From: Campylobacter hepaticus
GTDB taxonomy: Bacteria > Campylobacterota > Campylobacteria > Campylobacterales > Campylobacteraceae
Length of the DNA: 64,000 nucleotides
Reading direction: 5' to 3'
Assembly: GCF_001687475.2 (NCBI RefSeq)
Contig: NZ_CP031611.1
Location: forward strand, 372,001-436,000
Shown: positions 1 to 7,584 of the stretch, piece after piece
How positions within the stretch are numbered: position 1 is the first letter of the stretch
How the letters are laid out: every line of letters begins with the position of its first letter
The notes under the pieces: generated by a model
Databases searched by the model: none
What the model was told of the DNA's origin: nothing
What the model saw: only the letters and a program-made list of their open reading frames with translations
Position numbers and translations under genes: made by a program

Positions 1-724
1 AATGGAAAAGGATATACCTTTAGTTGTCCCTGAGTGTAATGCTAATGATATTAAAGAATGGAAAAAAAGAGGGATTATTGCCAATCCAAATTGTTCTACT
101 ATACAAATGGTACAAGTTTTAAAACCCTTAGACGATAGATTTGGTTTAAAACGTGTTGATGTTAGCACTTATCAAGCAGCAAGTGGTGCAGGAAAAAAGG
201 GTATGCAAGAATTAGTTGATGCTATGCAGAGTTTTTTTGCTTTTAAACTTGATGAATTTAAAGCTCAAGCTTTCCCTCATACTTTAGCTCTTAATCTTAT
301 TCCACAAATTGATGTTTTTATGGGAAATAACTATACTAAAGAAGAATTAAAGATGATTAATGAAACTCAAAAAATTTTACATAAAAATTTACAAATTTCA
401 GCTACTTGTGTTAGAGTACCTGTTTTAAGAAGTCATAGTGAAGCTATAACTATGCATTTTGAAAAAGAACTTGATGTAAAAAAAGTGCGTGAAATTTTAG
501 AACAAGCTCCAAATATAGTTATTATAGATGAGCCTAAAAATAAAAAATATCCCATGCCTTTAATAACAAGTGATACAAATGAAACTTATGTGGGAAGAAT
601 ACGTGTTGATATATATGATAAAAAAATACTGCATCTTTGGTGTGTGGCTGATCAAATTCGCGTGGGTGCGGCAACTAATGCTGTACGTATTGCTCAAAAA
701 TGGTTAGAAATAGAAAATAAGTAG
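1..724 (+). CDS. asd: aspartate-semialdehyde dehydrogenase, 3' part (5' end outside window)
   Basis: This is the C-terminal 240 or so residues of aspartate-semialdehyde dehydrogenase, which reduces aspartyl-phosphate to the semialdehyde feeding lysine/diaminopimelate, threonine and methionine synthesis in the cytosol. The family is about 340 residues, so roughly 100 residues lie upstream and the first in-frame Met (nt 2) is internal. The active-site cysteine sits in NPNCST (nt 83-100), the binding-domain ASGAGKKG segment follows, and the C-terminal DQIRVGAATNAVRIAQ motif is intact. The UPF0114 gene starts 8 bp after the stop, so the two are probably co-transcribed. Identification is secure. 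Confidence 0.95.
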   Translation, partial: MEKDIPLVVPECNANDIKEWKKRGIIANPNCSTIQMVQVLKPLDDRFGLKRVDVSTYQAASGAGKKGMQELVDAMQSFFAFKLDEFKAQAFPHTLALNLIPQIDVFMGNNYTKEELKMINETQKILHKNLQISATCVRVPVLRSHSEAITMHFEKELDVKKVREILEQAPNIVIIDEPKNKKYPMPLITSDTNETYVGRIRVDIYDKKILHLWCVADQIRVGAATNAVRIAQKWLEIENK

Positions 725-732
725 GAAGAAAA

Positions 733-1239
733 ATGTTAGAAAAAATATTTGAAGCTTTGCTTGTTAGAAGCCGTATTGTTACAATTTTACCCGTAATTTT
801 TGGTTTGATTGGATCTTTTGTTTTGTTCTTGATTGCAAGCTATGATGTTTTAAAAGTTATATTTTATACTAGTAATTATTTTTTTAATATTAACTCAAGT
901 GTTGATTTACATGAAGATGTTGTAGCTTTAATCATAGGAGCTGTTGATCTTTATTTAATGGCTTTAGTTTTATTTATTTTTTCTTTCGGTGTTTATGAAC
1001 TTTTTATTAGTGAGATAGAAGAATTTAAGCATACTAAACAAAGTAAGGTTTTGGAAGTTCATAGTTTAGACCAATTAAAAGATAAACTTGCTAAAGTGAT
1101 TATCATGGTTTTAGTAGTCAATTTTTTTCAAAGGGTTTTGCAAATGAAATTTACGACCCCTGTAGATATGTCTTTTTTAGCTGGATCTATTTTAGCGCTT
1201 TGTATAGGGCTTTATTTTTTACATAAGGGTGGTCACTAG
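733..1239 (+). CDS. YqhA/UPF0114 family inner-membrane protein
   Basis: The 168-residue protein has three or four hydrophobic segments (about residues 14-40, 62-90, 118-136 and 145-163). The N-terminal LEKIFEALLVRSRIVTILPV and the central DLYLMALVLFIFSFGVYELF are typical of the UPF0114 (YqhA) family. The family function is unknown. It follows asd by 8 bp, with an RBS-like ggaag before the ATG, and is followed by an AT-only hairpin and T-run. It corresponds to the membrane protein next to asd in C. jejuni. No catalytic residues are evident and I do not assign a function. Confidence 0.8.
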   Translation: MLEKIFEALLVRSRIVTILPVIFGLIGSFVLFLIASYDVLKVIFYTSNYFFNINSSVDLHEDVVALIIGAVDLYLMALVLFIFSFGVYELFISEIEEFKHTKQSKVLEVHSLDQLKDKLAKVIIMVLVVNFFQRVLQMKFTTPVDMSFLAGSILALCIGLYFLHKGGH

Positions 1240-1244
1240 TAAGG

Positions 1245-1270
1245 ATTATATTTTTTTGATATAATTTTTT
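1245..1270 (+). terminator. weak A/T-only hairpin plus T-tract after the UPF0114 gene
   Basis: A perfect 7-bp inverted repeat (ATTATAT 1245-1251, ATATAAT 1259-1265, loop of 7) runs into a T-tract just after the stop at 1239. The stem has no G:C pair, so termination could be leaky. Confidence 0.4.
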
Positions 1271-1384
1271 CTTAATGATTTAAATTAATGAAAAATATTT
1301 TTAATAAAGATAAATTAAATATGTTTTATCTTTTATTTTCTTTATATTTTAAAGAAAAAAAACCATTGTTTTTTATAATATAAA

Positions 1385-1424
1385 AGAATAATTTTTAGAT
1401 AAAAATAAAAAATTATTCTATAAT
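1385..1424 (+). promoter_or_regulatory. promoter with a 12-bp palindrome touching the -10 box of the cytochrome c gene
   Basis: A perfect inverted repeat, AGAATAATTTTT (1385-1396) and AAAAATTATTCT (1408-1419) with an 11-bp spacer, ends on the first base of a consensus TATAAT (1419-1424) that lies 12 bp before the ATG at 1437. Its position over the -35/-10 region fits a repressor site. An RNA hairpin role is less likely because most of it would lie upstream of the start site. The short -10 to ATG distance implies a very short leader. Confidence 0.45.
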
Positions 1425-1436
1425 GAGGGTTAATTT

Positions 1437-1871
1437 ATGTTTATACGTTGTTTTTTTATCACTTCAATTTTAATTGTTGCACTTTTTGGTATCAATTTAA
1501 AATCATTGTTTACCTATACTTTTGATGCAAATAAACAATATGATATACAAAAAGCACAAACTATATATTTTAAAAATAAATGCAATACTTGTCATGGTGA
1601 TAAGGGTGAAAAAAGTCTTGCAGGATCTAGAGTTTTGCAAGATATGTCTGCTCAAGATATTAAAGCAGCTTTAATATCTTATACTCTTGATAGTAGTACT
1701 TCTACAAGGTCTTCTCAAATGGCTTTTTATGCTAGAAAATTAAGTCATGATGATATGGATTATATTATTGCTTATATTAAGGGTGAAAATTTTGCACTTG
1801 ATTTACAAGTACAAGATCTTCTTGAAGAAGAGCCTGCGCAAAAAACAAAACACAATACTTTTTTAAAATAG
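1437..1871 (+). CDS. small secreted monohaem cytochrome c
   Basis: A 144-residue protein with an N-terminal hydrophobic segment (about residues 5-25, signal peptide or anchor), one haem-attachment motif CNTCH (C49, C52, H53) and a likely distal Met at 95 in SSQMAFY. This is a class I-type c cytochrome facing the periplasm, probably an electron carrier; its partner cannot be read from the sequence. It is followed 28 bp later by livJ, and the haem-lyase-type ccsBA gene lies 6 kb downstream on the same strand. It is the C. jejuni Cj1020c counterpart by position. The charged C-terminal tail (EEEPAQKTKH) is not part of the haem fold. Confidence 0.85.
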   Translation: MFIRCFFITSILIVALFGINLKSLFTYTFDANKQYDIQKAQTIYFKNKCNTCHGDKGEKSLAGSRVLQDMSAQDIKAALISYTLDSSTSTRSSQMAFYARKLSHDDMDYIIAYIKGENFALDLQVQDLLEEEPAQKTKHNTFLK

Positions 1872-1899
1872 GATATAAAATTATAATTAAAGGAATAAT

Positions 1900-3015
1900 A
1901 TGAAAAAAATTGTTTTAGTATTAAGTATTTTATCTTTAACAAATTATTTATTTGCTAAAGATATTCATATAGGGGTAGTTCTACCTTTAAGTGGAACTGT
2001 AGCAGCTTATGGTCAAGATCTTTTTAATGGAATTGAATTAGCAAATAAATTAAATCCAACATTATCAAATGGTGATACACTTAAACTCATCACTATAGAT
2101 ACTAAAGGTGATAAATTAGAAACTGCAAGTGGGGTTAATCGTTTAATAGCAGCAGATAAGGTTTTAGGTATTATTGGAGAAGCAACTACTCCAAATACTA
2201 TTCAAGCTATTTCTATAGCTGAAGAAAAGAAAATTCCTCTTATTGCCCCAGTGGCTTCAGGAGATAAACTTTTAGATAAGAAAAAATATGCAAGTAGGGT
2301 TTGTTTTAAAGATAGTTTTCAAGGAGACAAATTTGCTATTTATGTTCTTAAATATTTAGGTCTTAAAAATGCTGTGATTATTATGGATCAAAGCAATGTT
2401 TACTCTTTGGGTTTGGCACGGGCTTTTGAAAATTCTTTTAAAGCTTATAAAGGAACGATTATAAAAAAACTTATTATTAATTCAGGGGATAAAGATTTTA
2501 GAGCTATTGCATCACAACTTAAAAGCTTAAATCCTGATTTTGTTTATATGCCTATTTATCATCCTGAAGCAGCTTTGATTGCAAGACAAGCTAGACAAAT
2601 AGGCTTTGATAAGCTTTTAACAGCTGGAGATGGGGTAAATAATCAAACTTTTATTGAACTTGGTGGAAAGGCTGTTGATGGAGTTATTTTCACAGATAGT
2701 TTTGATTATAATAACCCAACCACACAATTAGGAAAAGATTTTATTGCAGTTTATGAAAAAATGAAAGGCACAAAAGAACTTCCAGCATTTTCTGCTATGG
2801 GTGCTGATGCTTATTTTGTTATGTTTAATGCTATGAATGCTTGTATTAATAATCTTACAAGTGAATGTGTGAATGATAAAATTCATCAAACTAAAGATTA
2901 TGAAGGTGTTTCAGGTATAATTAGTATTGATGAAAATGGCAATGCTATTCGTTCAGTTGTCATTAAAGAAATTAAAAATCAAAAACAACATTATAAAACA
3001 ATTATAAATCCATAA
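1900..3015 (+). CDS. livJ: branched-chain amino-acid ABC transporter, periplasmic binding protein 1
   Basis: A 371-residue type I periplasmic binding protein with a signal peptide (cleavage probably after LFA, residue 19), beginning IHIGVVLPLSGTVAAYGQ, the ligand-binding start of the Leu/Ile/Val family. It should capture branched-chain amino acids and hand them to LivHM. RBS aaagga lies 5 bp before the ATG. The last third (nt 2685-2997) is identical at DNA level to the next gene, although the first two thirds differ substantially, so only the N-terminal lobe and hinge strands may distinguish ligand preference. Which paralogue is called livJ or livK follows C. jejuni order by memory. Confidence 0.9.
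   Translation: MKKIVLVLSILSLTNYLFAKDIHIGVVLPLSGTVAAYGQDLFNGIELANKLNPTLSNGDTLKLITIDTKGDKLETASGVNRLIAADKVLGIIGEATTPNTIQAISIAEEKKIPLIAPVASGDKLLDKKKYASRVCFKDSFQGDKFAIYVLKYLGLKNAVIIMDQSNVYSLGLARAFENSFKAYKGTIIKKLIINSGDKDFRAIASQLKSLNPDFVYMPIYHPEAALIARQARQIGFDKLLTAGDGVNNQTFIELGGKAVDGVIFTDSFDYNNPTTQLGKDFIAVYEKMKGTKELPAFSAMGADAYFVMFNAMNACINNLTSECVNDKIHQTKDYEGVSGIISIDENGNAIRSVVIKEIKNQKQHYKTIINP
2685..2997 (+). repeat. 313-bp perfect direct repeat, copy 1 (3' end of livJ)
   Basis: Positions 2685-2997 match 3818-4130 without a mismatch at an offset of 1133 bp. The first differences are at 2684/3817 and 2998/4131. The repeat covers the codons from the FTDSFDYNN segment to near the stop. Confidence 0.95.
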
Positions 3016-3038
3016 TAATTAAAATAAAAGGAAAGTTA

Positions 3039-4148
3039 ATGAAAAAAAGTTTAATTTTAGCAAGTATTTTGAGTTTAAGTTTGAATGCAGCAGAGCTTAA
3101 AATAGGTCTTGTTTTACCTCTTAGTGGGTCTACTGCTGCTTATGGACAAAGTACTTTAGAAGGAATTAAAATTGCAAATTCTATGCAGTCTACTTTAAAT
3201 AATGGAGATAAGGTTTCTTTTGTTATTATTGATACTAAAGGAGATAAATTAGAATCTTTAAGTGGTGCAAGTCGTTTGGTTTCTCAAGATAAAGTGATAG
3301 GGCTTATAGGGGAAATGGTTACTGCTAATACTTTGCAAGTGATGCGTGTAGCAGAAGATAATAAGATTCCTTTAATTGCTCCTGCAGCAACTGGAGATAA
3401 ATTGCTTGATAAAAAATCATATTCTTCTAGGGTATGTTTTATGGATAGTTTTCAAGGTTCTTCTTTGGCAAAATATGTTTTTTCAAAACTTCAATATAAA
3501 AGTGCTGTTATAGTTGCTGATCAAAGTACAGATTATTCTTTAGGTTTAACAAAAGCTTTTGAAAAAGAATTTAAGTCTCAAGGAGGAAAAATTCTTAAAA
3601 CCCTTAGGATTAATTCAGGAGATAAAGATTTTAAAGCAATTATTGCTCAAGTTAAAGGTTTAAATCCTGATTTTATTTTTTTACCTCTTTATTATAGTGA
3701 AGCTTCATTATTTGCTAGACAAGCAAGACTTGCAGGTTTGAATACACCTATGGGTTCTGCAGATGGTGTTGCTGATCAAAGTTTTATTAATTTATCTGCA
3801 GATGCAAGTGAGGGTTATATTTTCACAGATAGTTTTGATTATAATAACCCAACCACACAATTAGGAAAAGATTTTATTGCAGTTTATGAAAAAATGAAAG
3901 GCACAAAAGAACTTCCAGCATTTTCTGCTATGGGTGCTGATGCTTATTTTGTTATGTTTAATGCTATGAATGCTTGTATTAATAATCTTACAAGTGAATG
4001 TGTGAATGATAAAATTCATCAAACTAAAGATTATGAAGGTGTTTCAGGTATAATTAGTATTGATGAAAATGGCAATGCTATTCGTTCAGTTGTCATTAAA
4101 GAAATTAAAAATCAAAAACAACATTATAAAGATACTATTAATCCTTAA
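3039..4148 (+). CDS. livK: branched-chain amino-acid ABC transporter, periplasmic binding protein 2
   Basis: A 369-residue paralogue of the preceding gene with its own signal peptide (cleavage near LNA-AELK, residues 16-18) and the LKIGLVLPLSGSTAAYGQ start. Residues up to about 260 differ from the upstream copy by many substitutions; from FTDSFDYNN onward the two are the same until the last few residues. It lies 23 bp after livJ and 15 bp before the permease gene livH, inside one operon. Two binding proteins sharing one membrane complex is the known LivJ/LivK arrangement and usually broadens substrate range. Confidence 0.9.
   Translation: MKKSLILASILSLSLNAAELKIGLVLPLSGSTAAYGQSTLEGIKIANSMQSTLNNGDKVSFVIIDTKGDKLESLSGASRLVSQDKVIGLIGEMVTANTLQVMRVAEDNKIPLIAPAATGDKLLDKKSYSSRVCFMDSFQGSSLAKYVFSKLQYKSAVIVADQSTDYSLGLTKAFEKEFKSQGGKILKTLRINSGDKDFKAIIAQVKGLNPDFIFLPLYYSEASLFARQARLAGLNTPMGSADGVADQSFINLSADASEGYIFTDSFDYNNPTTQLGKDFIAVYEKMKGTKELPAFSAMGADAYFVMFNAMNACINNLTSECVNDKIHQTKDYEGVSGIISIDENGNAIRSVVIKEIKNQKQHYKDTINP
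3818..4130 (+). repeat. 313-bp perfect direct repeat, copy 2 (3' end of livK)
   Basis: Second copy of the repeat at 2685-2997. Recombination between the copies would delete 1133 bp and leave a single chimeric binding-protein gene in frame, since both copies are in the same codon phase. Confidence 0.95.
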
Positions 4149-4163
4149 AAAAGTAAAAATATT

Positions 4164-5060
4164 ATGGATTTGATTTTATTTTTGCAACAACTGGTTAATG
4201 GATTGAGTTTAGGGAGTATGTATGCCCTCATTGCTGTTGGTTATACTATGGTTTATGGGGTATTAAGATTAATAAATTTTGCTCATGGTGATATTATGAT
4301 GGTTGGTGCTTATGCAGCTTTTTTTTGTATGAGTACCTTAAATATCCTTTTTTTAGGTGCTTTATCTTTAGCTATGATTTTTTCTATTTGTATAGGTATT
4401 GCTATAGATAAGATTGCTTATAAGCCTTTAAGACAAGCACCTAGAATTTCTTTGTTGATTACAGCTATTGGTATTAGTTTTTTCTTGCAAAATACATTTA
4501 ATATGCTTTTTACTTCAACTCCTAAAACTTTTATACCGCCTAGTTATTTTGAAAAAAGTATTAATTTAGGTGGAGTTATAACAACTTATGGTTCTTTAAT
4601 AGTGCCTGTACTTACTTTTATTATTTTAATGATATTGTTATGGATTTTATATAAAAGTAAATATGGTATTGCTATTCGTGCTTTGGCTTTTGATATACAA
4701 ACGGTTAATTTAATGGGAATTGATGCTAATCGTATTATTGCTATAGTTTTTGCTTTAGGTTCAGCTTTGGCTGCAGTTGGAGGCGTTTTTTGGGCTGCAA
4801 ATTATTACTTAGTAGAACCTACTATGGGAACTTTAATTGGATTAAAAGCTTTTGCTGCAGCAGTTTTAGGAGGTATTGGTTCTATAGCAGGTGCAGTTTT
4901 AGGTGGATTTATTATAGGATTGAGTGAAGTTGTTGTTGTAGCTTTTTTTCCAGATTTATCAGGTTTTAAAGATGCTTTTGCTTTTATATTTTTAGTTTTT
5001 ATATTACTGTTTAGACCAACTGGTATTTTGGGTATAAATTTTGAAAAGAGTAGGTTTTGA
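4164..5060 (+). CDS. livH: branched-chain amino-acid ABC transporter permease
   Basis: A 298-residue polytopic membrane protein (about eight hydrophobic segments) beginning LQQLVNGLSLGSMYALIAVG, the LivH signature, with INFAHGD and the cytoplasmic loop GLKAFAAAVLGGIGSIAGA that contacts the ATPase. It forms the channel with LivM. The ATG is weakly preceded by an RBS, so translation may couple to livK, which ends 15 bp upstream. The gene ends 3 bp before livM. Confidence 0.93.
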   Translation: MDLILFLQQLVNGLSLGSMYALIAVGYTMVYGVLRLINFAHGDIMMVGAYAAFFCMSTLNILFLGALSLAMIFSICIGIAIDKIAYKPLRQAPRISLLITAIGISFFLQNTFNMLFTSTPKTFIPPSYFEKSINLGGVITTYGSLIVPVLTFIILMILLWILYKSKYGIAIRALAFDIQTVNLMGIDANRIIAIVFALGSALAAVGGVFWAANYYLVEPTMGTLIGLKAFAAAVLGGIGSIAGAVLGGFIIGLSEVVVVAFFPDLSGFKDAFAFIFLVFILLFRPTGILGINFEKSRF

Positions 5061-5063
5061 TAT

Positions 5064-6119
5064 ATGCTTAAAATTAAAACTTCGCATTTATTTTTTTTAA
5101 TTATTTCATTTATTTTTATTTTTATTTCTCCATATATTTTTGGAGATTATGGCTTAAACATTCTTAATCAAATTACTATTTTTATTATTTTAGCTGTTAG
5201 CTATAATCTTATTAATGGAGTAACAGGACAATTTTCATTAGAACCTAATGGTTTTGTAGCTATTGGTGCTTATGTGGCAGCTTTGATTCTTTTAAGCAGC
5301 GATGCAAAAAATGATCAGTTTTTTTTAGATGGACCTAGTGCTTTTATTTTGGCTATACATTCAAATTCTTTTTTATTAGCTTTATTTGCAGCTGGATTTT
5401 GTGCAACTTTACTCGCTCTTATTTTATCATTTGCTGTATTTCGCGTAAGGGGTGATTATTTAGCTATTGTAACTTTAGGTTTTGGAATTATTATAAAAAT
5501 CATAGCCATTAATTTCCCTTCTATTACTAATGGTTCAAGGGGGCTTGTGGATATCCCGCAATTTTCTACTATTTATTGGACAGGTGGTATTGCTGTTGTG
5601 GCTGTTATTTTAATCTTAAATATAGTTTATTCTAAATATGGTCGTGCTATGAAAGCTATAAGAGATGATGAAGATGCTGCAAATGCAATGGGTATTAATA
5701 CTTTTTGGATTAAAACTTTAGCTTTTGGTACTTCAGCATTTTTAGAAGGTCTTGGCGGAGGGCTTTTAGCTTGTCTTTTAACAACAGTATCTCCAATGCA
5801 ATTTGATTTTTTACTTACTTTTGAACTTTTAATTATTATTGTTTTAGGTGGATTAGGATCAACTACAGGTGCTATTATAGGTTCGGTTTTGGTAATAGGT
5901 GGAAGTGAATGGCTGAGATTTTTGGATGAACTAAATATAAAAATAAATTTTTTAAATCTTCATATTGAATCAACTCCAGGTTTTAGAATGGTTGTTTTTT
6001 CTTTGATATTAATTTTAGTGATGCTTTTTGCAAGAAAAGGAATTATGGGATATTATGAATTAAGTGATTTATTAAAAAAGATTGGAAAATGTTTTAATGA
6101 AAAAAGGGGTAAGAAGTGA
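5064..6119 (+). CDS. livM: branched-chain amino-acid ABC transporter permease
   Basis: A 351-residue permease with about nine membrane segments. The NLINGVTGQFSLEPNGFVAIGAY segment, GRAMKAIRDDEDAANAMGIN and the ATPase-contact loop LLTFELLIIIVLGGLGSTTGA are LivM hallmarks. Many LivM proteins have GQxSLGH where this one has GQFSLEPNG, a small variation. Its stop overlaps the livG GTG start by 4 bp, giving tight stoichiometric coupling. Confidence 0.92.
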   Translation: MLKIKTSHLFFLIISFIFIFISPYIFGDYGLNILNQITIFIILAVSYNLINGVTGQFSLEPNGFVAIGAYVAALILLSSDAKNDQFFLDGPSAFILAIHSNSFLLALFAAGFCATLLALILSFAVFRVRGDYLAIVTLGFGIIIKIIAINFPSITNGSRGLVDIPQFSTIYWTGGIAVVAVILILNIVYSKYGRAMKAIRDDEDAANAMGINTFWIKTLAFGTSAFLEGLGGGLLACLLTTVSPMQFDFLLTFELLIIIVLGGLGSTTGAIIGSVLVIGGSEWLRFLDELNIKINFLNLHIESTPGFRMVVFSLILILVMLFARKGIMGYYELSDLLKKIGKCFNEKRGKK

Positions 6120-6886
6120 TTTTAGAATTAAAACAAATTTCAAAAAATTTTGGTAATGTTAAAGCTATTAATGAAACTTCTTTTAAAATTTATGAAGGAG
6201 AAATTTTTGCTTTAATTGGTCCTAATGGTGCTGGTAAAACAACTCTTTTTAATATTATAACAGGCAATTATAAGCCTAGTTCGGGTTCAGTTGAATTTTT
6301 AGGACAAAGAATAGATCATTTAAAAGCCCATAAAATCGTTCATTTGGGTATAGCTAGAACTTTTCAAAATATTAGACTTTTTTCTAGTATGAGCGTGCTT
6401 GAAAATGTATTAATCGGTTTTAATAAACAAATGAAATATAATGTTTTAGAAGCTTTTTTACATTTAGGACGTTTTGGAAAAACGGAAAAAATATTTAAAG
6501 AAAGAGCTTATGCTATTTTAGAAGAACTTGGTATTGCATCCTTAGCTTTTGAAAAAGCTACCAGTTTAAGCTACGGGCAGCAAAGAAAAGTCGAAATTGC
6601 AAGAGCAATGGCAACTCAACCTAAGTTATTGTTGCTTGATGAACCTGCTGCTGGCATGAATAGTTCTGAAAGTGATGATCTTGCTGAACTTATTTTTAAA
6701 TTAAAAAAAGATTATAAAATGAGTATTTTATTAATAGAACATGATATGAAATTTGTAAATAAACTTTGTGATCGTGTTCTTGTGCTTGATTATGGAAAAA
6801 CAATTTTTGAGGGAAAGCTTTGTGATGCTATTAATCATAAAGAAGTTATAGGTGCATATTTAGGGGATTTTGATGCTTATAGTTAA
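6116..6886 (+). CDS. livG: branched-chain amino-acid ABC transporter ATP-binding protein
   Basis: A 256-residue ABC ATPase starting with GTG, overlapping livM by 4 bp. Walker A is GPNGAGKTT, the signature is LSYGQQRK (the family variant of LSGGQ), Walker B is LLLLDEPAAGMN and the switch His lies in LLIEHDM. The C-terminal VLDYGKTIFEG is typical of LivG. Together with LivF it powers uptake on the cytoplasmic face. Confidence 0.93.
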   Translation: MILELKQISKNFGNVKAINETSFKIYEGEIFALIGPNGAGKTTLFNIITGNYKPSSGSVEFLGQRIDHLKAHKIVHLGIARTFQNIRLFSSMSVLENVLIGFNKQMKYNVLEAFLHLGRFGKTEKIFKERAYAILEELGIASLAFEKATSLSYGQQRKVEIARAMATQPKLLLLDEPAAGMNSSESDDLAELIFKLKKDYKMSILLIEHDMKFVNKLCDRVLVLDYGKTIFEGKLCDAINHKEVIGAYLGDFDAYS

Positions 6887-7568
6887 GGATTTACACGTTT
6901 ATTATGGTTTGATTGAAGCAGTTAAAGGTATTAATTTTAAAGTGCAAACAGGTTGTATTGTTTCGCTTATAGGATCAAATGGTTCTGGTAAAACTTCGAC
7001 TTTAAATGCACTTTTAAATTCAGTTAAAAAAACAGGAGAGATTACTTTTTTAGGTTTTGATACTAAAAGACATTCAACTCATACTTTGGTGCAAAAAGGA
7101 ATAGCTTTAGTGCCTGAAGGAAGACGCGTATTTATTAATTTAAGTGTAGAAGAAAATTTAAAAATAGGTGCTTTTAATAACAGTGAAAATTATGAACATT
7201 TAAAAGAACAAATGTATAAAATTTTTCCAAGATTAGCAAGTAAAAAACATGCTTTAGCTGGAACTTTGAGTGGAGGGGAGGCTCAAATGCTTGCAATCTC
7301 AAGAGCTTTAATGAGTGAACCAAAACTTTTAATGTTAGATGAACCTTCTTTGGGTCTTGCTCCAAAAATAGTAGGAGAAGTGTTTGATATTATTGTACGT
7401 TTAAAAGAAGAAGGTATAACTATACTTTTAGTAGAGCAAAATGCTTATTCTGCTTTAAAAATAAGTGATTATGCTTATGTTTTAGAAAATGGTTATATAG
7501 TTATGGAAAATGAGGCTAAAAATTTAATAGGTAATGATGAAATTAGAAAAAAATATTTAGGATTGTGA
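6873..7568 (+). CDS. livF: branched-chain amino-acid ABC transporter ATP-binding protein
   Basis: A 231-residue ABC ATPase. The ATG at 6873 is preferred over the TTG one codon upstream; the gene overlaps livG by 14 bp. Walker A is GSNGSGKTS, the LivF-type LVPEGRRVFINLSVEENL stretch is present, the signature is LSGGEAQM, Walker B is LLMLDEPSLGLAP and the switch region LLVEQN. It completes a six-gene import operon (livJ-livF). The ResB-CcsA gene follows after 16 bp and may be transcribed through. Confidence 0.93.
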   Translation: MLIVKDLHVYYGLIEAVKGINFKVQTGCIVSLIGSNGSGKTSTLNALLNSVKKTGEITFLGFDTKRHSTHTLVQKGIALVPEGRRVFINLSVEENLKIGAFNNSENYEHLKEQMYKIFPRLASKKHALAGTLSGGEAQMLAISRALMSEPKLLMLDEPSLGLAPKIVGEVFDIIVRLKEEGITILLVEQNAYSALKISDYAYVLENGYIVMENEAKNLIGNDEIRKKYLGL

Positions 7569-7584
7569 GATTTAAGGATAAATA

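Noticed and set aside
1882-1887. TATAAT before livJ as a separate promoter
   Set aside because: It lies only 12 bp before the ATG, so the RNA would start inside or after the RBS; livJ is more likely read from upstream.
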